A stretch of DNA of 64,000 bases. It comes from Thalassia testudinum. Its lineage: Eukaryota > Streptophyta > Magnoliopsida > Alismatales > Hydrocharitaceae. The notes beneath the pieces were generated by a model that did not search any database, was not told the DNA's origin, and saw only the letters and a list, made by a program, of their open reading frames with translations. Within the stretch, counting starts at the first letter, position 1, and each line of letters starts with the position of its first letter. A program made the position numbers and the translations under genes. Below are positions 42,715 through 54,030 of this stretch, one piece after another. The DNA is taken from NCBI GenBank assembly GCA_037157565.1, contig JAZHRO010000036.1, positions 19,890,501-19,954,500 on the forward strand, read 5' to 3'.

Positions 42715-44083
42715 TGATAAATGTCAGTTTATCATCATTCTTATGCATTAAAACAAACCTAGCTCTAAGGATTTTACTCCGCAAATGGGTTTTTGGGCTG
42801 CATTTAGGCATTAATTAGGTTAGGCATGCATTGCACTTTTTATTGTCTTTTTAATATGCTTTTGTGAGTGTTAGGGATATACAAATTGCTAGATCCCAAG
42901 AACCCTAGCACTCAAGAAGGCAATTGGTGAAGGAGAAGCTCTCACCAGCTGGAACTCAGCTTGATCCAACTCACCATAGCTGGAGTCTGACTCACTTGAA
43001 CTAGGGTTAGCTCATCCTAGCTCCATTCAGCTCATCTCAGCTAAATGGTAGATTAAGAGAGCTATTCTTAGCTCACCCTAGCTCAGGTCAGCTCAGATCC
43101 AACTCAACTTAGCTGAGTCTAGCTCATCTCAGCTCCCATTAGCCTACAGGGAGCTCTAGCTAGCTCAGTTGAGTTGACTAGAGTTCACCCCAGCTCAGGT
43201 CCAGCTACACTCAACTCCACTGAACTCTAGACTACTGAAGATGACTTCATTCCAGCTTAGGAAGCTCAAGTCCAGCTCCCGGGAACTCAGCTTAGCTCAA
43301 CTCAGTTAAGCTAAGCTACCGTAGTTGCCTCACCCAGCTTGCTCCTCCCCGGGAGCACCAGACCAGGCTCACCTCAGCTCAATTCAGCAGAAGCCAGCTC
43401 ACTTTAGCTTAGCTTAGCAGCTAGCAAAGAACTAGCAAGCTAAGCCAGCTAGAGTAGCTCCATGCTAACCTCTTCAGTAGCTGCCAGCTCCATTTCAAGC
43501 TCCAGACTTCTCCTCAGCTCCTCTCTTCAAACCCTAGCTCCAATACCTCCTCCTCTACTCCATAGCTAGCTTAGCTTATCTTAGCTAGCAACCAGCTCCT
43601 TGGCCATCCACCACCATCAACTCAACCCTAGCTAGGTCCACCAACTAAAGTCCTACCTAAGCTCACCTAAGCTAGCTATCCTACTCCAAGTTGGTGCCAC
43701 CACCTAGCCACCTCTTCACCCCGTCATCACCACAAAAAGGCACCAATTTTGGTGCCAAAACTTAACCCTAACTACCCCCCTTTTTGGGGCCAACATCCAT
43801 CCCCATATCCACCATACACCTAACCCTGCAACCACATCTATCCATCCACCTAACCCCCCTTCGAGAAGCCAAAAGTGGTGCCAACTCTAGGTGCCTTTTG
43901 GCCACCATAACCACCCCCTGAAGACCCTTTAATGTGGCACCAAATAGGCCCCTCCTTTGGATCATGATAACCACCCATAACCACCATATAAGTCCATCCT
44001 AGCCCTACATGTGTCTACGCCAAACCCTCCCCTCCTAAACCCTATAAAAACCCATCACCTACCACCATTTTCATCACCCTACA
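42715..44083 (+). repeat. G2b 5' LTR, truncated after the TATA box
   Basis: Aligned with G2 11753-13145: AGCT-rich U3 (about 42930-43690), TATA box at 44043-44050. The copy then jumps to leader sequence equivalent to G2 15088. R, U5, the primer site and about 1 kb of leader are deleted; a TACAA match is present at the joint in both parents. Confidence 0.85.
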
Positions 44084-44694
44084 AAAATTGTGTGGCAACT
44101 TGTTTGAAATTAGAACCACTTTCCAATTCCTGCACACATACAAAAAATTTGAAATAATAGGGCAATAACCCAATTAATGCCCTCGACATTCCGTGTGCAC
44201 TTTAGTATCCTAGACCTAATTAAAATCTGTAGCAATTGGACCCCTAAGGTTTCATCAATTTAGGCTTTCTATATAGGACTTAAGTTTTCTCTAGTTAATA
44301 CAAATTCTGTCATCTATATCTGGTGTTCAGGCTGAGGGGCCGTGTCAAATGACCAGGCGTGGGTTTGTACAAGCACCTGGGGATTTTCCTGGGAATCGCT
44401 TAGGCCCAAACCTCCCCTTAAGTAACTTGGCTAGATTTGTTGACAGAATGGGTATTCACTGTTGATTACTTATTTCCTAGGTAGACCAAGTCTTAGGTTA
44501 ATTTCTAGGGAGTCACAATTAAGTTAGGTTTAGAATTTGATTGCTCGCGTGCACACTTCTCTCATCTCCATCTCTTCTCCCCCCTCCCGTTCTTCCATTT
44601 TATGCACGGGTGATGGTCTCAAAATTCGCACTTGGAAGGATCATTTGATTTCTCCCCCTGCACAAAAAGATCACTTTTTCTGTCTTCTAAAAAT
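44084..44694 (+). other. G2b leader
   Basis: Homologous to the last 630 bases of the G2 leader. No primer-binding site and no gene. Confidence 0.8.
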
Positions 44695-46569
44695 ATGGAA
44701 AATCAACAAAACAGGTCCACTGACCCTTCCACTTCCACCTCTAATCCCATCTCTAACCCCACTACTAACCCTAATTCTGAGCCTTCCACCCATAAGCCCC
44801 CCACATTTGACTTCCAGCACCTAGAGGTCCTCAATATTGATTTGTCTCAATCACAACATCAAGCCCCCCCACCTGATCTCTTGACAATGATGGCTGAGCA
44901 AATTGCTAAATTAAATGCCAATCAACAAACATTGACTAGGAACATCCAAAACCTATCCAATCAAAGGCCAAACCCACCACCATGTCAGCAACCTGTTATT
45001 CCTCTAAAATATTTTTATGATTCGTCCTATTATGAGGAACGACCAGGGGTGGTCATACCAGAGGGGGACTTCGAGATCAAGCCAGCAGTCCTGAACCTGA
45101 TGAAGCACTTCCATGGCCTTCCTAGGGAAGACCATTTTAGCCACCTTGAAGAGCTGACTCTTCTTGCACAAACAACCCATTCTCGAAATGTACAAGAAGA
45201 CCTATGGCTGATGCAGCTATTTCCATTATCTCTTAAAGATAAGGCCGCCTATTGGTTCAGCACCATTGGCAGACCCATTACCACATGGCCTCATCTCAAG
45301 AGTGCCTTCCTCAAGAAATTTTTTCCTATAGGTCATACAAATTCATTACGAAGATCAATTATGACCTTCCAACAGAAATCTGACAAAAGTTTCATGATTC
45401 TTGGGAGGGATTCCAAGATCTTTTAAGAAGTTGCCCGCACCACGAGATTCCTTTATGGCAGATCGTGCAAATCTTCTATCATGGATTAGAAGATCAAATC
45501 CGACATTTTGTCAATGCCTCGTGTGGCAGAAACTTCTTGTATAAGGATGCTGAGAGTGTCTATGATCTTTTTGAGGAAATGAGTAAAAACTCATTTAATC
45601 ATACTTCCATGAACACATTTGGCAGAACTCAAAACCCACAGTTCAGTGTTCATGAAGTAGGCACTCAATCTATCCCTGTCACCCAAGACGATCTTCAAAT
45701 GATCGCTCAAAAACTCATCCAGATGCATATTAATCAAAAGAAAATTGAGGAAAGACTTGCCACATCAACCCAAGCTCCACACAATCCACATCTAACCCAA
45801 CCTAACCTTCCACGAAGAGAAAATTTGCACAATCTCACCACTACCCCTGCTGATTATTACCAATATTCAAAGATTGTCTATGATTCTTTTGGGAATTATA
45901 ACTATCCAGATCTTAACCCCACTCAAAATATTTCTGCCATCCAGGAGCCCTCTAAAAATTCTTCCAATTGGAAAAATTACCTGAACTACTCCTGGAATAA
46001 TCAGGTTCCTTCCCAACCAAATCATTTTAATGGGTATGGGTCGAATCCAACCTTTCATCCTAGGCCATCCCAATAGGATATCAATGCCCAGATGATGAGA
46101 ACCCTACAGGAAATGCAGACAAAAATGATGGAAGTAACCCGCACCATCACAAATCTGAATAATCAGACTGGGGTTGCTCCCACTCAATGACCTATAGGGC
46201 ATTTGCCCTCTCAGCCCATGCCCAACTCTAATCACTAAGGGAACAAATATCCAGGTAGAATTCCACACTACCCAACTCAGCCTCCTACTAATCCACCACC
46301 TTAGCAGCCTCCCAGGTTTCCACAACCATAGGCCCCCCCACCTCCACCAAATAATAATCCAACTGCACATGCAATTACGTTGAGTGGGAAAACCACCACT
46401 GATCCCAGGCCTTCACAAAAACCTAGTGAAATCCCCATCCCTATACAAATTGGCTCTCCACCTCCCTATCAGGAAGAAAAAGAAACATAAAAATCTCAAG
46501 ACACGACTCCTATCCCTTTTCCACAAGCTCTCCACCCCACCACCAACAGAAAAAAGAAATCTAAGCCCA
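44695..46569 (+). pseudogene. G2b gag
   Basis: The ATG at 44695 (MENQQN) matches the G2 start; a longer in-frame start at 44632 is not conserved in G2. The gag domain is well preserved: VIPLKYFYDSSYYEERPGV, FHGLPREDHFSHLEEL, LFPLSLKDKAAYWF, FLKKFFPIGHTNSLRR. A frameshift at about 45390-45400 shifts the rest into another frame: IFYHGLEDQIRHFVN, YDLFEEMSKNSFN, then a Pro/Asn/Gln-rich tail. Stops occur from 46074 on; the boundary motif reads AITLSGK near 46371. Particle protein; inactive. Confidence 0.87.
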
Positions 46570-47372
46570 CCACAGAGGAACTCATGGATCTATTCGGGCA
46601 AGTTCAAATCAATATTCCTCTCCTAGATGGCATCAAATATATACTTTCCTATGCCAAATTTTTTAAGGAGATCTGTACTCCTAAAAGGCAGGCCAAAAAT
46701 CTAGGACAGGTCCATCTTTCAGAGATAGTAAGCTCTGTCATACAGAGCAAGCTACCTCCCAAGATGAAAGATCCAGGGGTGCCTTGAATTTTAGTAATTA
46801 TTGATGATACTACCTTTGATCATGCCCTCCTTGATCTTGGTGCCTCAGTTAATATCATTCCCACCATTTTATTCAAAGAATTTTAGATCGGTGAATTAAA
46901 ACCTGTCGAGGTTACCCTGCAATTAGCCGATCGATCTACAATCAAACCTTGCGGGATTGTCGAGGATGTTTTGGTCAAGGTCCATAATTGTGTCTTCCCT
47001 GCAAACTTTCCAGTCTTTGACATTGAGGTACCTGAATCATTACTGAATGCCCAAATAATCCTTGGACAACCCTTTTTGGCTACTACAAAGGCAAATATCA
47101 ATTACCACACAGGCAAAATGGATACCACCTGCGTAGGACAAACTATCACACTAGATATTTTCAAATCCTCCAAGAGATTTCATGATGATAATTCTTTTGA
47201 CTCAGATACTGAAATTTCAAATTTGGTGGAGGAGACAATGTTGATAGATACCCTTACTGACCATAATATTTTTGAGGAATACGATTCAAAATTAGTGGTT
47301 GACAAAATCTGTGATTGGGAGACTTGTATTGACCAAAAATCCATTCCTGATGAACCCCCTAATCACCCTGGC
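46570..47372 (+). pseudogene. G2b protease, truncated downstream
   Basis: The frame reads ELMDLFGQVQINIPLLDGIKYI, CTPKRQAKNLGQ, then a stop near 46785, HALLDLGAS (motif intact near 46828), a stop near 46885, EVTLQLADRST, GIVEDVLVKVHNCVF and ILGQPFLATTKANINY. It remains in one frame to a stop at 47373-47375, formed where E's LTR begins. RT is therefore absent. Homologous to G2 17561-18290 but without its frameshifts. Confidence 0.85.
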
Positions 47373-49662
47373 TGATGGGAACACCATCATGAGCCCTAAC
47401 TAGCTCATTTTGACCTAGAAAAGAGAACAAAAGCTCCTACATAATCAACTGGAGGTCCTAATTCCATGAATAACCATTCTGAGAGAAAAGCAAGAAGCAA
47501 GGAGTAAAACTTTAATTTTACCATTACAGTACAACAACGGGATTTCTCTTGGACTAAACATAGGTCAAATGGTCTTAACAAGATAAAAACTGGGTTGGTT
47601 CAAACAGAAAAAGGTTCATGTGCATTCTGGGAATTAAATGACTTCTTATAACCATAAAATAGACCTACTTGATTTAACAAGGCTCTGGTTACGATAAAAT
47701 TCACCTAAGCCCCCTAAAAATCATGGAAAAATATTCTCTAGGATTTAGAACCTTCAATTTGGCCCTTAGAACCTATTTTGACCTAAATTGGGGTCTTAGT
47801 CAAATATTGGCCCTAAATTGGGTTTTTGCATAAATTGCCTAGTCAAACATGGTCAAACCCAAAATCCAACTTCACCAATGGATTCCTTAGGTCAAAATTA
47901 GGTTTGTACCAAAATTTGGACCTAAAAGAAATTCATCTTGACCCACTTTGCAAATAGGTTCAGTCCAATTACATTTCTACCCCTATCTTTCGAAAACCTC
48001 TACAGAACCCCCTAGCTTCCTCGTCGTTCTTTGCAATTAGGTCCCTCCACCATTATAGTGGAGAGAATCCTACTCCGGCAAGGTTTCAAAGGCAAGAATT
48101 CTCTGATCTCAGAGAATCCCCTTCAAAATTGAAAGGGAGATTCTTTGAGAAATCTCCTCTAATGTGAACCCATTGATGAGCCATAATTCCTACCCAATCT
48201 CTCATGTGAATGCATGAGAGATTTGGGTGTCTTTGAGTTTCCATCTCCGGGGAGATTGTCGTGCTTGGAAGCTTGGCTTCCAAGCACAAACCCAACCTCC
48301 AGGGCCTATATAAGAAACCCTAATTCATTCCGCACCTCCTCAACTTGGAATTGGGCTGGTCCACCCCACTTTCTTCCCTCCTCGCCGACCACAAGCTCTC
48401 CGCAAGCTTCGGCAGCTCTATCCCCTCTCTCTCGTCTCCCAACCACAATACCAGTGGCTGGGTTGCCTTCCTCTCGTTCATCCGCGTCAGCCATACCATC
48501 TTGACGCTGCCTCTACCCTTGTTGTCGCCGCCGCCTCACCTACGGAGAGCTTCATCTCCGACGGCAACACAAGCCGGCTACCATCCCTACCTCCTTCGTC
48601 CTTAGGTTAGGTCAGATAACCTCTCTCTCCCTCTTCTTCCTGTTTCCCCTCTTGAAAATATCCCTCTACGCCACCAATCACCACCACCTTCTCCACCTCC
48701 AGCCAAACCTCTGACAAGGCATCCCCACCACTCCACACCTCCATCCGCCTCGCCAACCACCCCATAAGCACCACAACACCTCACTGATCCTAAACCCTCA
48801 CTTCGCTCACCATGCCACGCCCCTAGAACACCCCCCAAACACACCCACTCTTACGCACATAGGGTTCCCTAGGCACGCACACTTCGGCCACCCCATGCCA
48901 CGTCGACCCTCGCACTACGTTCGTCGTGTCTTGGTGAAGCTATCTGAGCTTTCTGACGAGGCTGTGAGGCCATTTTTGTGGTTGACAGGTTTGGAGTCCC
49001 CACTACCATTAACGCATGCAAGCTGCTAGCTTGCAAGCCTCCTCTAAGTTTCCCTGCTCTAGGTGCACAGCCCCAGGTTGCACAGAATCCCCTCGCGCAC
49101 AGATCCAGGCAACCAATGGGCATCGAAGACCCAAGTAGCAACTGCAATTAAGGGAAGCCATCTGCTGCTGTGTGGGCAACAAGAAGGTGGGACGTTTAGT
49201 CCCACCTTGGAAGTGGATGAGAGGGCGCAGCAAGATAAATTGAAAAAGTGCATATGCCTCTTTGCCTCCTGACCATGGGGTGAGGTCCTACTCACCCTAT
49301 CATCGCCTCGCTCGTGACCCGATCCCCGCCTACCTGGATTGACCCGGATACCTGACCTACACTCCTAACCCACCACCGCACGGCGGTGGGTCTAGTCCCG
49401 GGAGCGTATCCGACCCGATTACCCAAGAAGCGGCTCTGGGAGAGAGAGCTTAAGAGAGAAAGAGGAAGAGAGATCACGTGAGGGTAGGGGTAGGTTTTGC
49501 TCTTGCTGGAAAGAAGAAGAAGAAGAAGAAGAAGAAGCCAAGGAAGAAAAGGGTGGAGGCCAAATAAGCTAAGGGAGGAGAAGGCAAGGAGAGAAGAGGA
49601 AGAAGCTGAAGGCAAAAGAAAGAGGAGCAGTAGAGAAAGAGAAGAAGAAGAAAGAAGCAAAA
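47373..49662 (+). repeat. E 5' LTR, first part
   Basis: It starts with hairpin TGATGG/CCATCA (47373-47389) and aligns in opposite orientation to M1 and LARD-1 LTRs. TATA box at 48307-48314. From about 49497 the strand becomes a GAA-rich polypurine stretch that continues after LARD-1 to about 60010. GC-rich ORFs at 48214-48844 are not conserved as proteins. Confidence 0.87.
48307..48314 (+). promoter_or_regulatory. TATA box of E LTR
   Basis: TATATAAG in the same context as both M1 LTRs. Confidence 0.7.
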
Positions 49663-52472
49663 TGAAACGTCGCGGCAACCGGGTTTGAGGGTTTTGGTTT
49701 TGTTATAACGTTGTAGTAAAGCCGGTTATTACCAACATTTCAAATATAAATTTTTTTACTCGGAAAATGAAAGAGTTCCCGAGGTCGAACTCAGGGAGCA
49801 AGTCGTATTCTAGAGATATACATGTTTCTTTTACAAAATAAAGAGAGAGGGAAAGAATTTGTTGTGATGTTCTTCTTTCTTTCTTTTCTTCAGATCTCCT
49901 TCTTCTTCTTTGTTCTGCAGAGGTGATGTTCCTCTTCAGATCTCCTTCTTCTTCCTTGGTTTCTGTCTTGGCCTCTCTTCTTCTTTTTCTGCAGTCTCTT
50001 CTGTGAATGTTTCTTCTTCCTTTCTTTCTTCAGATCTCCTTCTTCTTCTTCCTTATGGCTGCAGAGCTTCTACCTTCAGCTACTAAGTCTTCCTTTCTTC
50101 TTCTTCTGCTTTGGCCGTTGCTCTTCTTTTCTTTCTTTCTTCAGCCTGCCTTCTTTCCTGCTCTGGCTGCTGACCTTCCGTCGTCTGACCCGGTGCTTCG
50201 ACGACTTAACTATGCATTTGCTACAGTGCAGCTCCTTCTTCTTCGCCTGCACTTCTTCTTCCGCGGGTCTTCTTCCTCGCCTGCACACTTCAGAGTTTCT
50301 CGTCAGAAGCAAAACCTACTCTACCCTCCCCCCCCCCCCCGCGTCTCTCTTTCTCTCTGAAACCACTCTTGGGAAAGCTCTCCCAGAGCTACCGGGTAAC
50401 CGGGTTCGGATCAGGCCCGGGTCCAGGCCCACCGGCGTGCGTGGTGGGCGAGGAGTGCAGGTCAGTCGAGTCGGGTCGGGTCGGTTCGGGTCAGGTCCGC
50501 GGGGCGTGAGCGCGGACGAGACCGGGTAACCGGGCGGGTGAAGGGGACCTCACCCCGTGTACTGAGGCAGTAAGGCTACTGCACTTTTGCATCTTATGTC
50601 GCTGCGGCTCTTCAGGCGTTTCCGAGGTGGGACTAAACGGCCCACCACAATTGCGCGCCCGCAGCGGGGAATTCAGCAGGAGATGGCAGCGTCACGCGGA
50701 GTTTTCTTCCTCGGCTGCGAACCTGGTGTTTTGCCAAAACTCCTCGCAAGGCCTGGGAGTGAATCTGGGCTTGGCGCTGAGCGTGGCGCGCCTGTAGCTG
50801 CAGGCGGAAGCAGGTCCTCCTGCGCGTCAATGGCGGCGGAGGTCGGGTGGCCTGTCCACAAGAAAACGGCCTCTCGGCCTAATCAGAGAGTGCCAGGAGC
50901 TTCGCCAGGGTGCGGCGAAGCTCGTGTGGGTGGTGGCGAGGCGCGGGGCGGCGTGCGAGGGCTGCCCTAGGTCAGACTGTGGGTCGGAGGATGGGTCTGT
51001 TCGGTGGAGTTGCAGAGGGTGATGTGGGGGGAGTGGCAGGGCGGAGGTTGATCAGGGTGAGGAGGCGGAGGTCCTGCGGTGGTCGGCGAGCCGTGTGGGT
51101 CGCTGAGGTGATGGGAGCGGCTCGTCGGAGGGTGGTCGGAGGCGAAGGGGGTGAAGGTGGTCAGGGTCGGTCGAGGGCTTAATTGACTAAATTGAAAGCG
51201 GGGAAAGAAAGAGGAGGAGAAGGGAAGTAGTTCTAACTTACTTGCAGGGACGAAGGGGGAGGAACAGGGCGACAGTCGTATCGACTGTCGCCGGAGAAGA
51301 CGATGCCCAGTGGGGGGAGGACGGCGGTGACGACGGAGCAGAGGCAGCGCGCGCCGGTATTGCGCGACGCGGGAAGAGCAGGGGAAGAAGTCTCTGCTGC
51401 TGGTATTGCGACAGAGCGAAGAGGAGGAGGAGGAAGAACCGCCGGAGCTGGTGGGCGTCTGCCGGAGTGAGAAGAGAGGAAAGTTGGGGGTTTTCTCCGT
51501 CAGATCCAGGCTGCCCTGGTCGGTGGAGCAGCGGGGGGTATTTATAGGGATGAAACAGGGAGGAAGGCGGAGGGAGACGACGTGTCTCCCTCGCCGGAGA
51601 ATGGTCGGAAACACGAACCCATACCGTCCGTGCGTTCGCACGGCCGGTATGGTGGGCTACAATGACCAGGGGGTGCCCCTGCGACGGCTGACGACGTAGG
51701 GCACCCCCGGTTTACTTGCCAGGTCCCCCACCTCACCCTGCGCGGCGCCATGCTCCGCGCAAGGTCGCCGGAGCATGGTGCTGGCAGGGTTTTGCAGGAG
51801 GGACCTGATTGCAAAGAACGAAGGAGAGTTAGGGGCCAAAATGCGAGGGTTCAAAAGTTGAGGGCCAAAGAGTAAATATATGAGGACCAAAGTGTAAAGT
51901 CGGTCAAGGAGGTTTCTTCTTAGGCTCAAGTTTTTATACATGACTAATTAGGACCTAAGGAATCTGATGGTGAATTTCATTTTCATCTTAAACCTTGTTC
52001 GACCGGTCAATTTGCGCAAAAACCCAAATTAAGTTATTAATTGGGCATGGTTCTCAATGTAGGTCAAAATGGGTTCTAAAGGCCAAATTGAAGGTTCTAA
52101 ACCCTAGAGATTATTTTTCTATGAATTTTAGAGGGTTTATTCTATTTTTACTTTGCCTCGAACCTTGTGAATTGAAGTGGGTTGCTTTAGGGTTACAGAT
52201 TTATCATTTAGTTTCTTGGAAGTGCTGTAGCCCTTGCTAGATCATCTCATCCCACTTTTATTCTTATTAAGTTGCTTTGACCTATGTTTGGGCCCTGAAT
52301 TACCCTGTATGCAGATTATACTGGTAAAATTGCACTTTTACCCCTTATGACTTGTTTTCTTCTCAAACTCAGAATTCTCTGAGTTAATCCTTTCCTTGAG
52401 ATATGTAGGAGCTTTTATCCTTTGTATTAGGTCAAAATGAGCTAGTTATGGCTCATGATGAGGTTCTCATCA
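49663..52472 (-). repeat. LARD-1 3' LTR (left on plus strand)
   Basis: Plus strand TGAAACGTCGCGGC to CTCATCA. It contains a CTT-rich tract (49860-50330), a poly-C run at about 50330, a GC-rich block (50380-51800) and a minus-strand TATA box at 51539-51546. ORFs such as 51641-50967 span the promoter and are judged non-coding. Confidence 0.95.
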
Positions 52473-53081
52473 TACCCCCATGCCTAGCTTTTGCTAGTCC
52501 CTTAGCAAAAACTTAAGGTTTCAACCCTTGTTCTAGACCATGAAGTTTTTAATAGTTTTAGATAAGTGCCTTTTTTATTTGAGCATAGATTAGGTTAGAA
52601 TGCTGACCATAGGCCTAAAAGGTACTCTAGTACCAATCAAGATCCAAATCTGTCTAGCCTTAGCCTCAGTCTTTTAGCAAAGGTTTTTAAGGCCCACAAG
52701 AACTAACCTAAGGTTTATTGGACTTCGTGGTTAAAGCACCCGTGCTTGAAATGATTTTAGCCCTGGCTCAGTTCGCAGTGCGTTTTGTAAGAGAGAGATA
52801 GAAAGTTTTTCTGTTTGGAGAGTTTTCTCTCTCTTTTTCTTTTTAGTTCTAGCCTAGGATTGGCTTTTCAACACGGTCTGTATCAGATTCCTTGCTCCCA
52901 TCATCAATCCTCAAGGGTTCCTGGCGATCGATGCTTCGAGATAGCACCGCCCATGGCAACCCCCGGAACCCTGGCTATTGAGATTTCGAGATAATCCCAT
53001 CCATGGTATTCCGTGGCCGAATCCAGACCCTGGCAATTAACACTTCGAGATAATGCCATCCATGGAATCTGAACCAGCAGA

Positions 53082-53131
53082 GTGCTTACATGCCCCCCGT
53101 AGGATATGTAAATATCCTAAGAGACAAGCAC
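53082..53131 (-). promoter_or_regulatory. Two-tier hairpin of the M-family 3' region (LARD-1 copy)
   Basis: Outer arms GTGCTT (53082-53087) and AAGCAC (53126-53131); inner arms TAGGATA (53100-53106) and TATCCTA (53113-53119). Same arms and spacing as M1 25339-25388. Confidence 0.6.
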
Positions 53132-53762
53132 CGAGGAGATGATATTTTGTTACGCATCTTCGAGGGGATTTCCCGCCTCTCTGCGCTGGGAACTCGTCCA
53201 AATCAACTTGTGTTGATCGGCCGCTCCTATTCTAGGTGTTCTTTTCAGATTTTTGCGACGCTTCTGCGTGATTCTGATTTTTACGCTTACTGAACCAGGC
53301 TGTGTGTGAGATTAGGGTGCTTAGGTTACTGAGTCCCGTAAACCAAAAATTAGTTAACGAGGCCGAATACTCCCTAAGCCTTAGACCTAATACTTCAGCT
53401 TTTCATTTTCCTCAACCTCTTGAGGAGTGTCCAGATCTTAATGGGTACTAAGAGTCTATTCAAGAATGCCTAAGGTTTGCATTCTTACTAATCTCATTGT
53501 GCACTTTTCAGTTATTTTCTTGAATGAGGTCTAGAACTTAGGTTAATTCCTTAGTTCCTTACTAATGACTATCACTTTTTCTCATAATTTTGTGCTCCTT
53601 TTTCATTTTGTTTCTTTTCTCCTTCACAAAATTTTCCTTCTCCTCTTTTCCTCTTATTCTTTTTCGAAAAATTTTTTTAATTAATTTTTTTAATTTTTAT
53701 GGTATTTTTGGCATATGTGAATTTTTTTGTTTGAAACCTTTTCTTACAAGTTTTTGTACTTT

Positions 53763-53802
53763 CATACCCCCCCATGCCTAAGATTTGCAATGTCCTCATT
53801 GT
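53763..53802 (-). promoter_or_regulatory. Upstream polypurine block of LARD-1
   Basis: The minus strand reads ATGAGGACATTGCA, then a GGCATGGGGGGG run, about 1.3 kb before the LTR. Confidence 0.65.
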
Positions 53803-53993
53803 AACCTAGGGGTTTTTATTCAACTAAGTTCATACATTAGGATAGCTGTTTTGATGAGTGAATGGGTCGGGGTGACTGTTGCGGACGATTTCTAATCTCA
53901 GATGTAAGCACCTGAGGTGGAGTCGGCTGTCCTAAAGTGTGAACTTCAAGTGCAAAAGCTGTCAGAACAAGTTTCAGGTTTTCAAAGAGAATG

Positions 53994-54009
53994 ACGGGCT
54001 GCCTCCCGT
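53994..54009 (-). promoter_or_regulatory. Conserved post-ORF hairpin of LARD-1
   Basis: Minus-strand arms ACGGG and CCCGT, loop AGGCAG, 22 bases after the ORF stop and preceded by AGCGCT. M1 has ATGGG/CCCAT: both sides of one base pair changed. Confidence 0.7.
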
Positions 54010-54030
54010 TGAGCGCTAAATTTGATGCCT

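Larger units (their letters stand above)
42715..47372 (+). mobile_element. G2b, second G2-family element, 3' part missing
   Basis: It starts with a G2-type LTR (hairpin TGATAAA/TTTATCA at 42715-42734). Then come a deletion joining LTR to leader, the gag, and the protease. At 47372 it is cut by the LTR of E. The RT, RNase H, integrase and 3' LTR are not in the window and should lie beyond E's 3' end. It is inserted in M2. No primer site remains. Confidence 0.87.
52473..54030 (-). other. LARD-1 3' non-coding region
   Basis: Homologous to the M1 3' region: polypurine tract 52473-52486, degenerate 55-60-bp repeats (about 52925-53075), two-tier hairpin 53082-53131, T-rich stretch 53580-53740, polypurine block 53763-53802 and post-ORF hairpin 53994-54009. 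No gene. Confidence 0.8.

Noticed and set aside
50967..51641. A 224-residue minus-strand ORF in both LARD-1 LTRs (also 58317-58991)
   Set aside because: It spans the TATA box of the LTR, so it could not be on the main transcript, it is Ser/Pro/Arg-rich as expected from GC-rich sequence, and its preservation follows from the near identity of the two LTRs.
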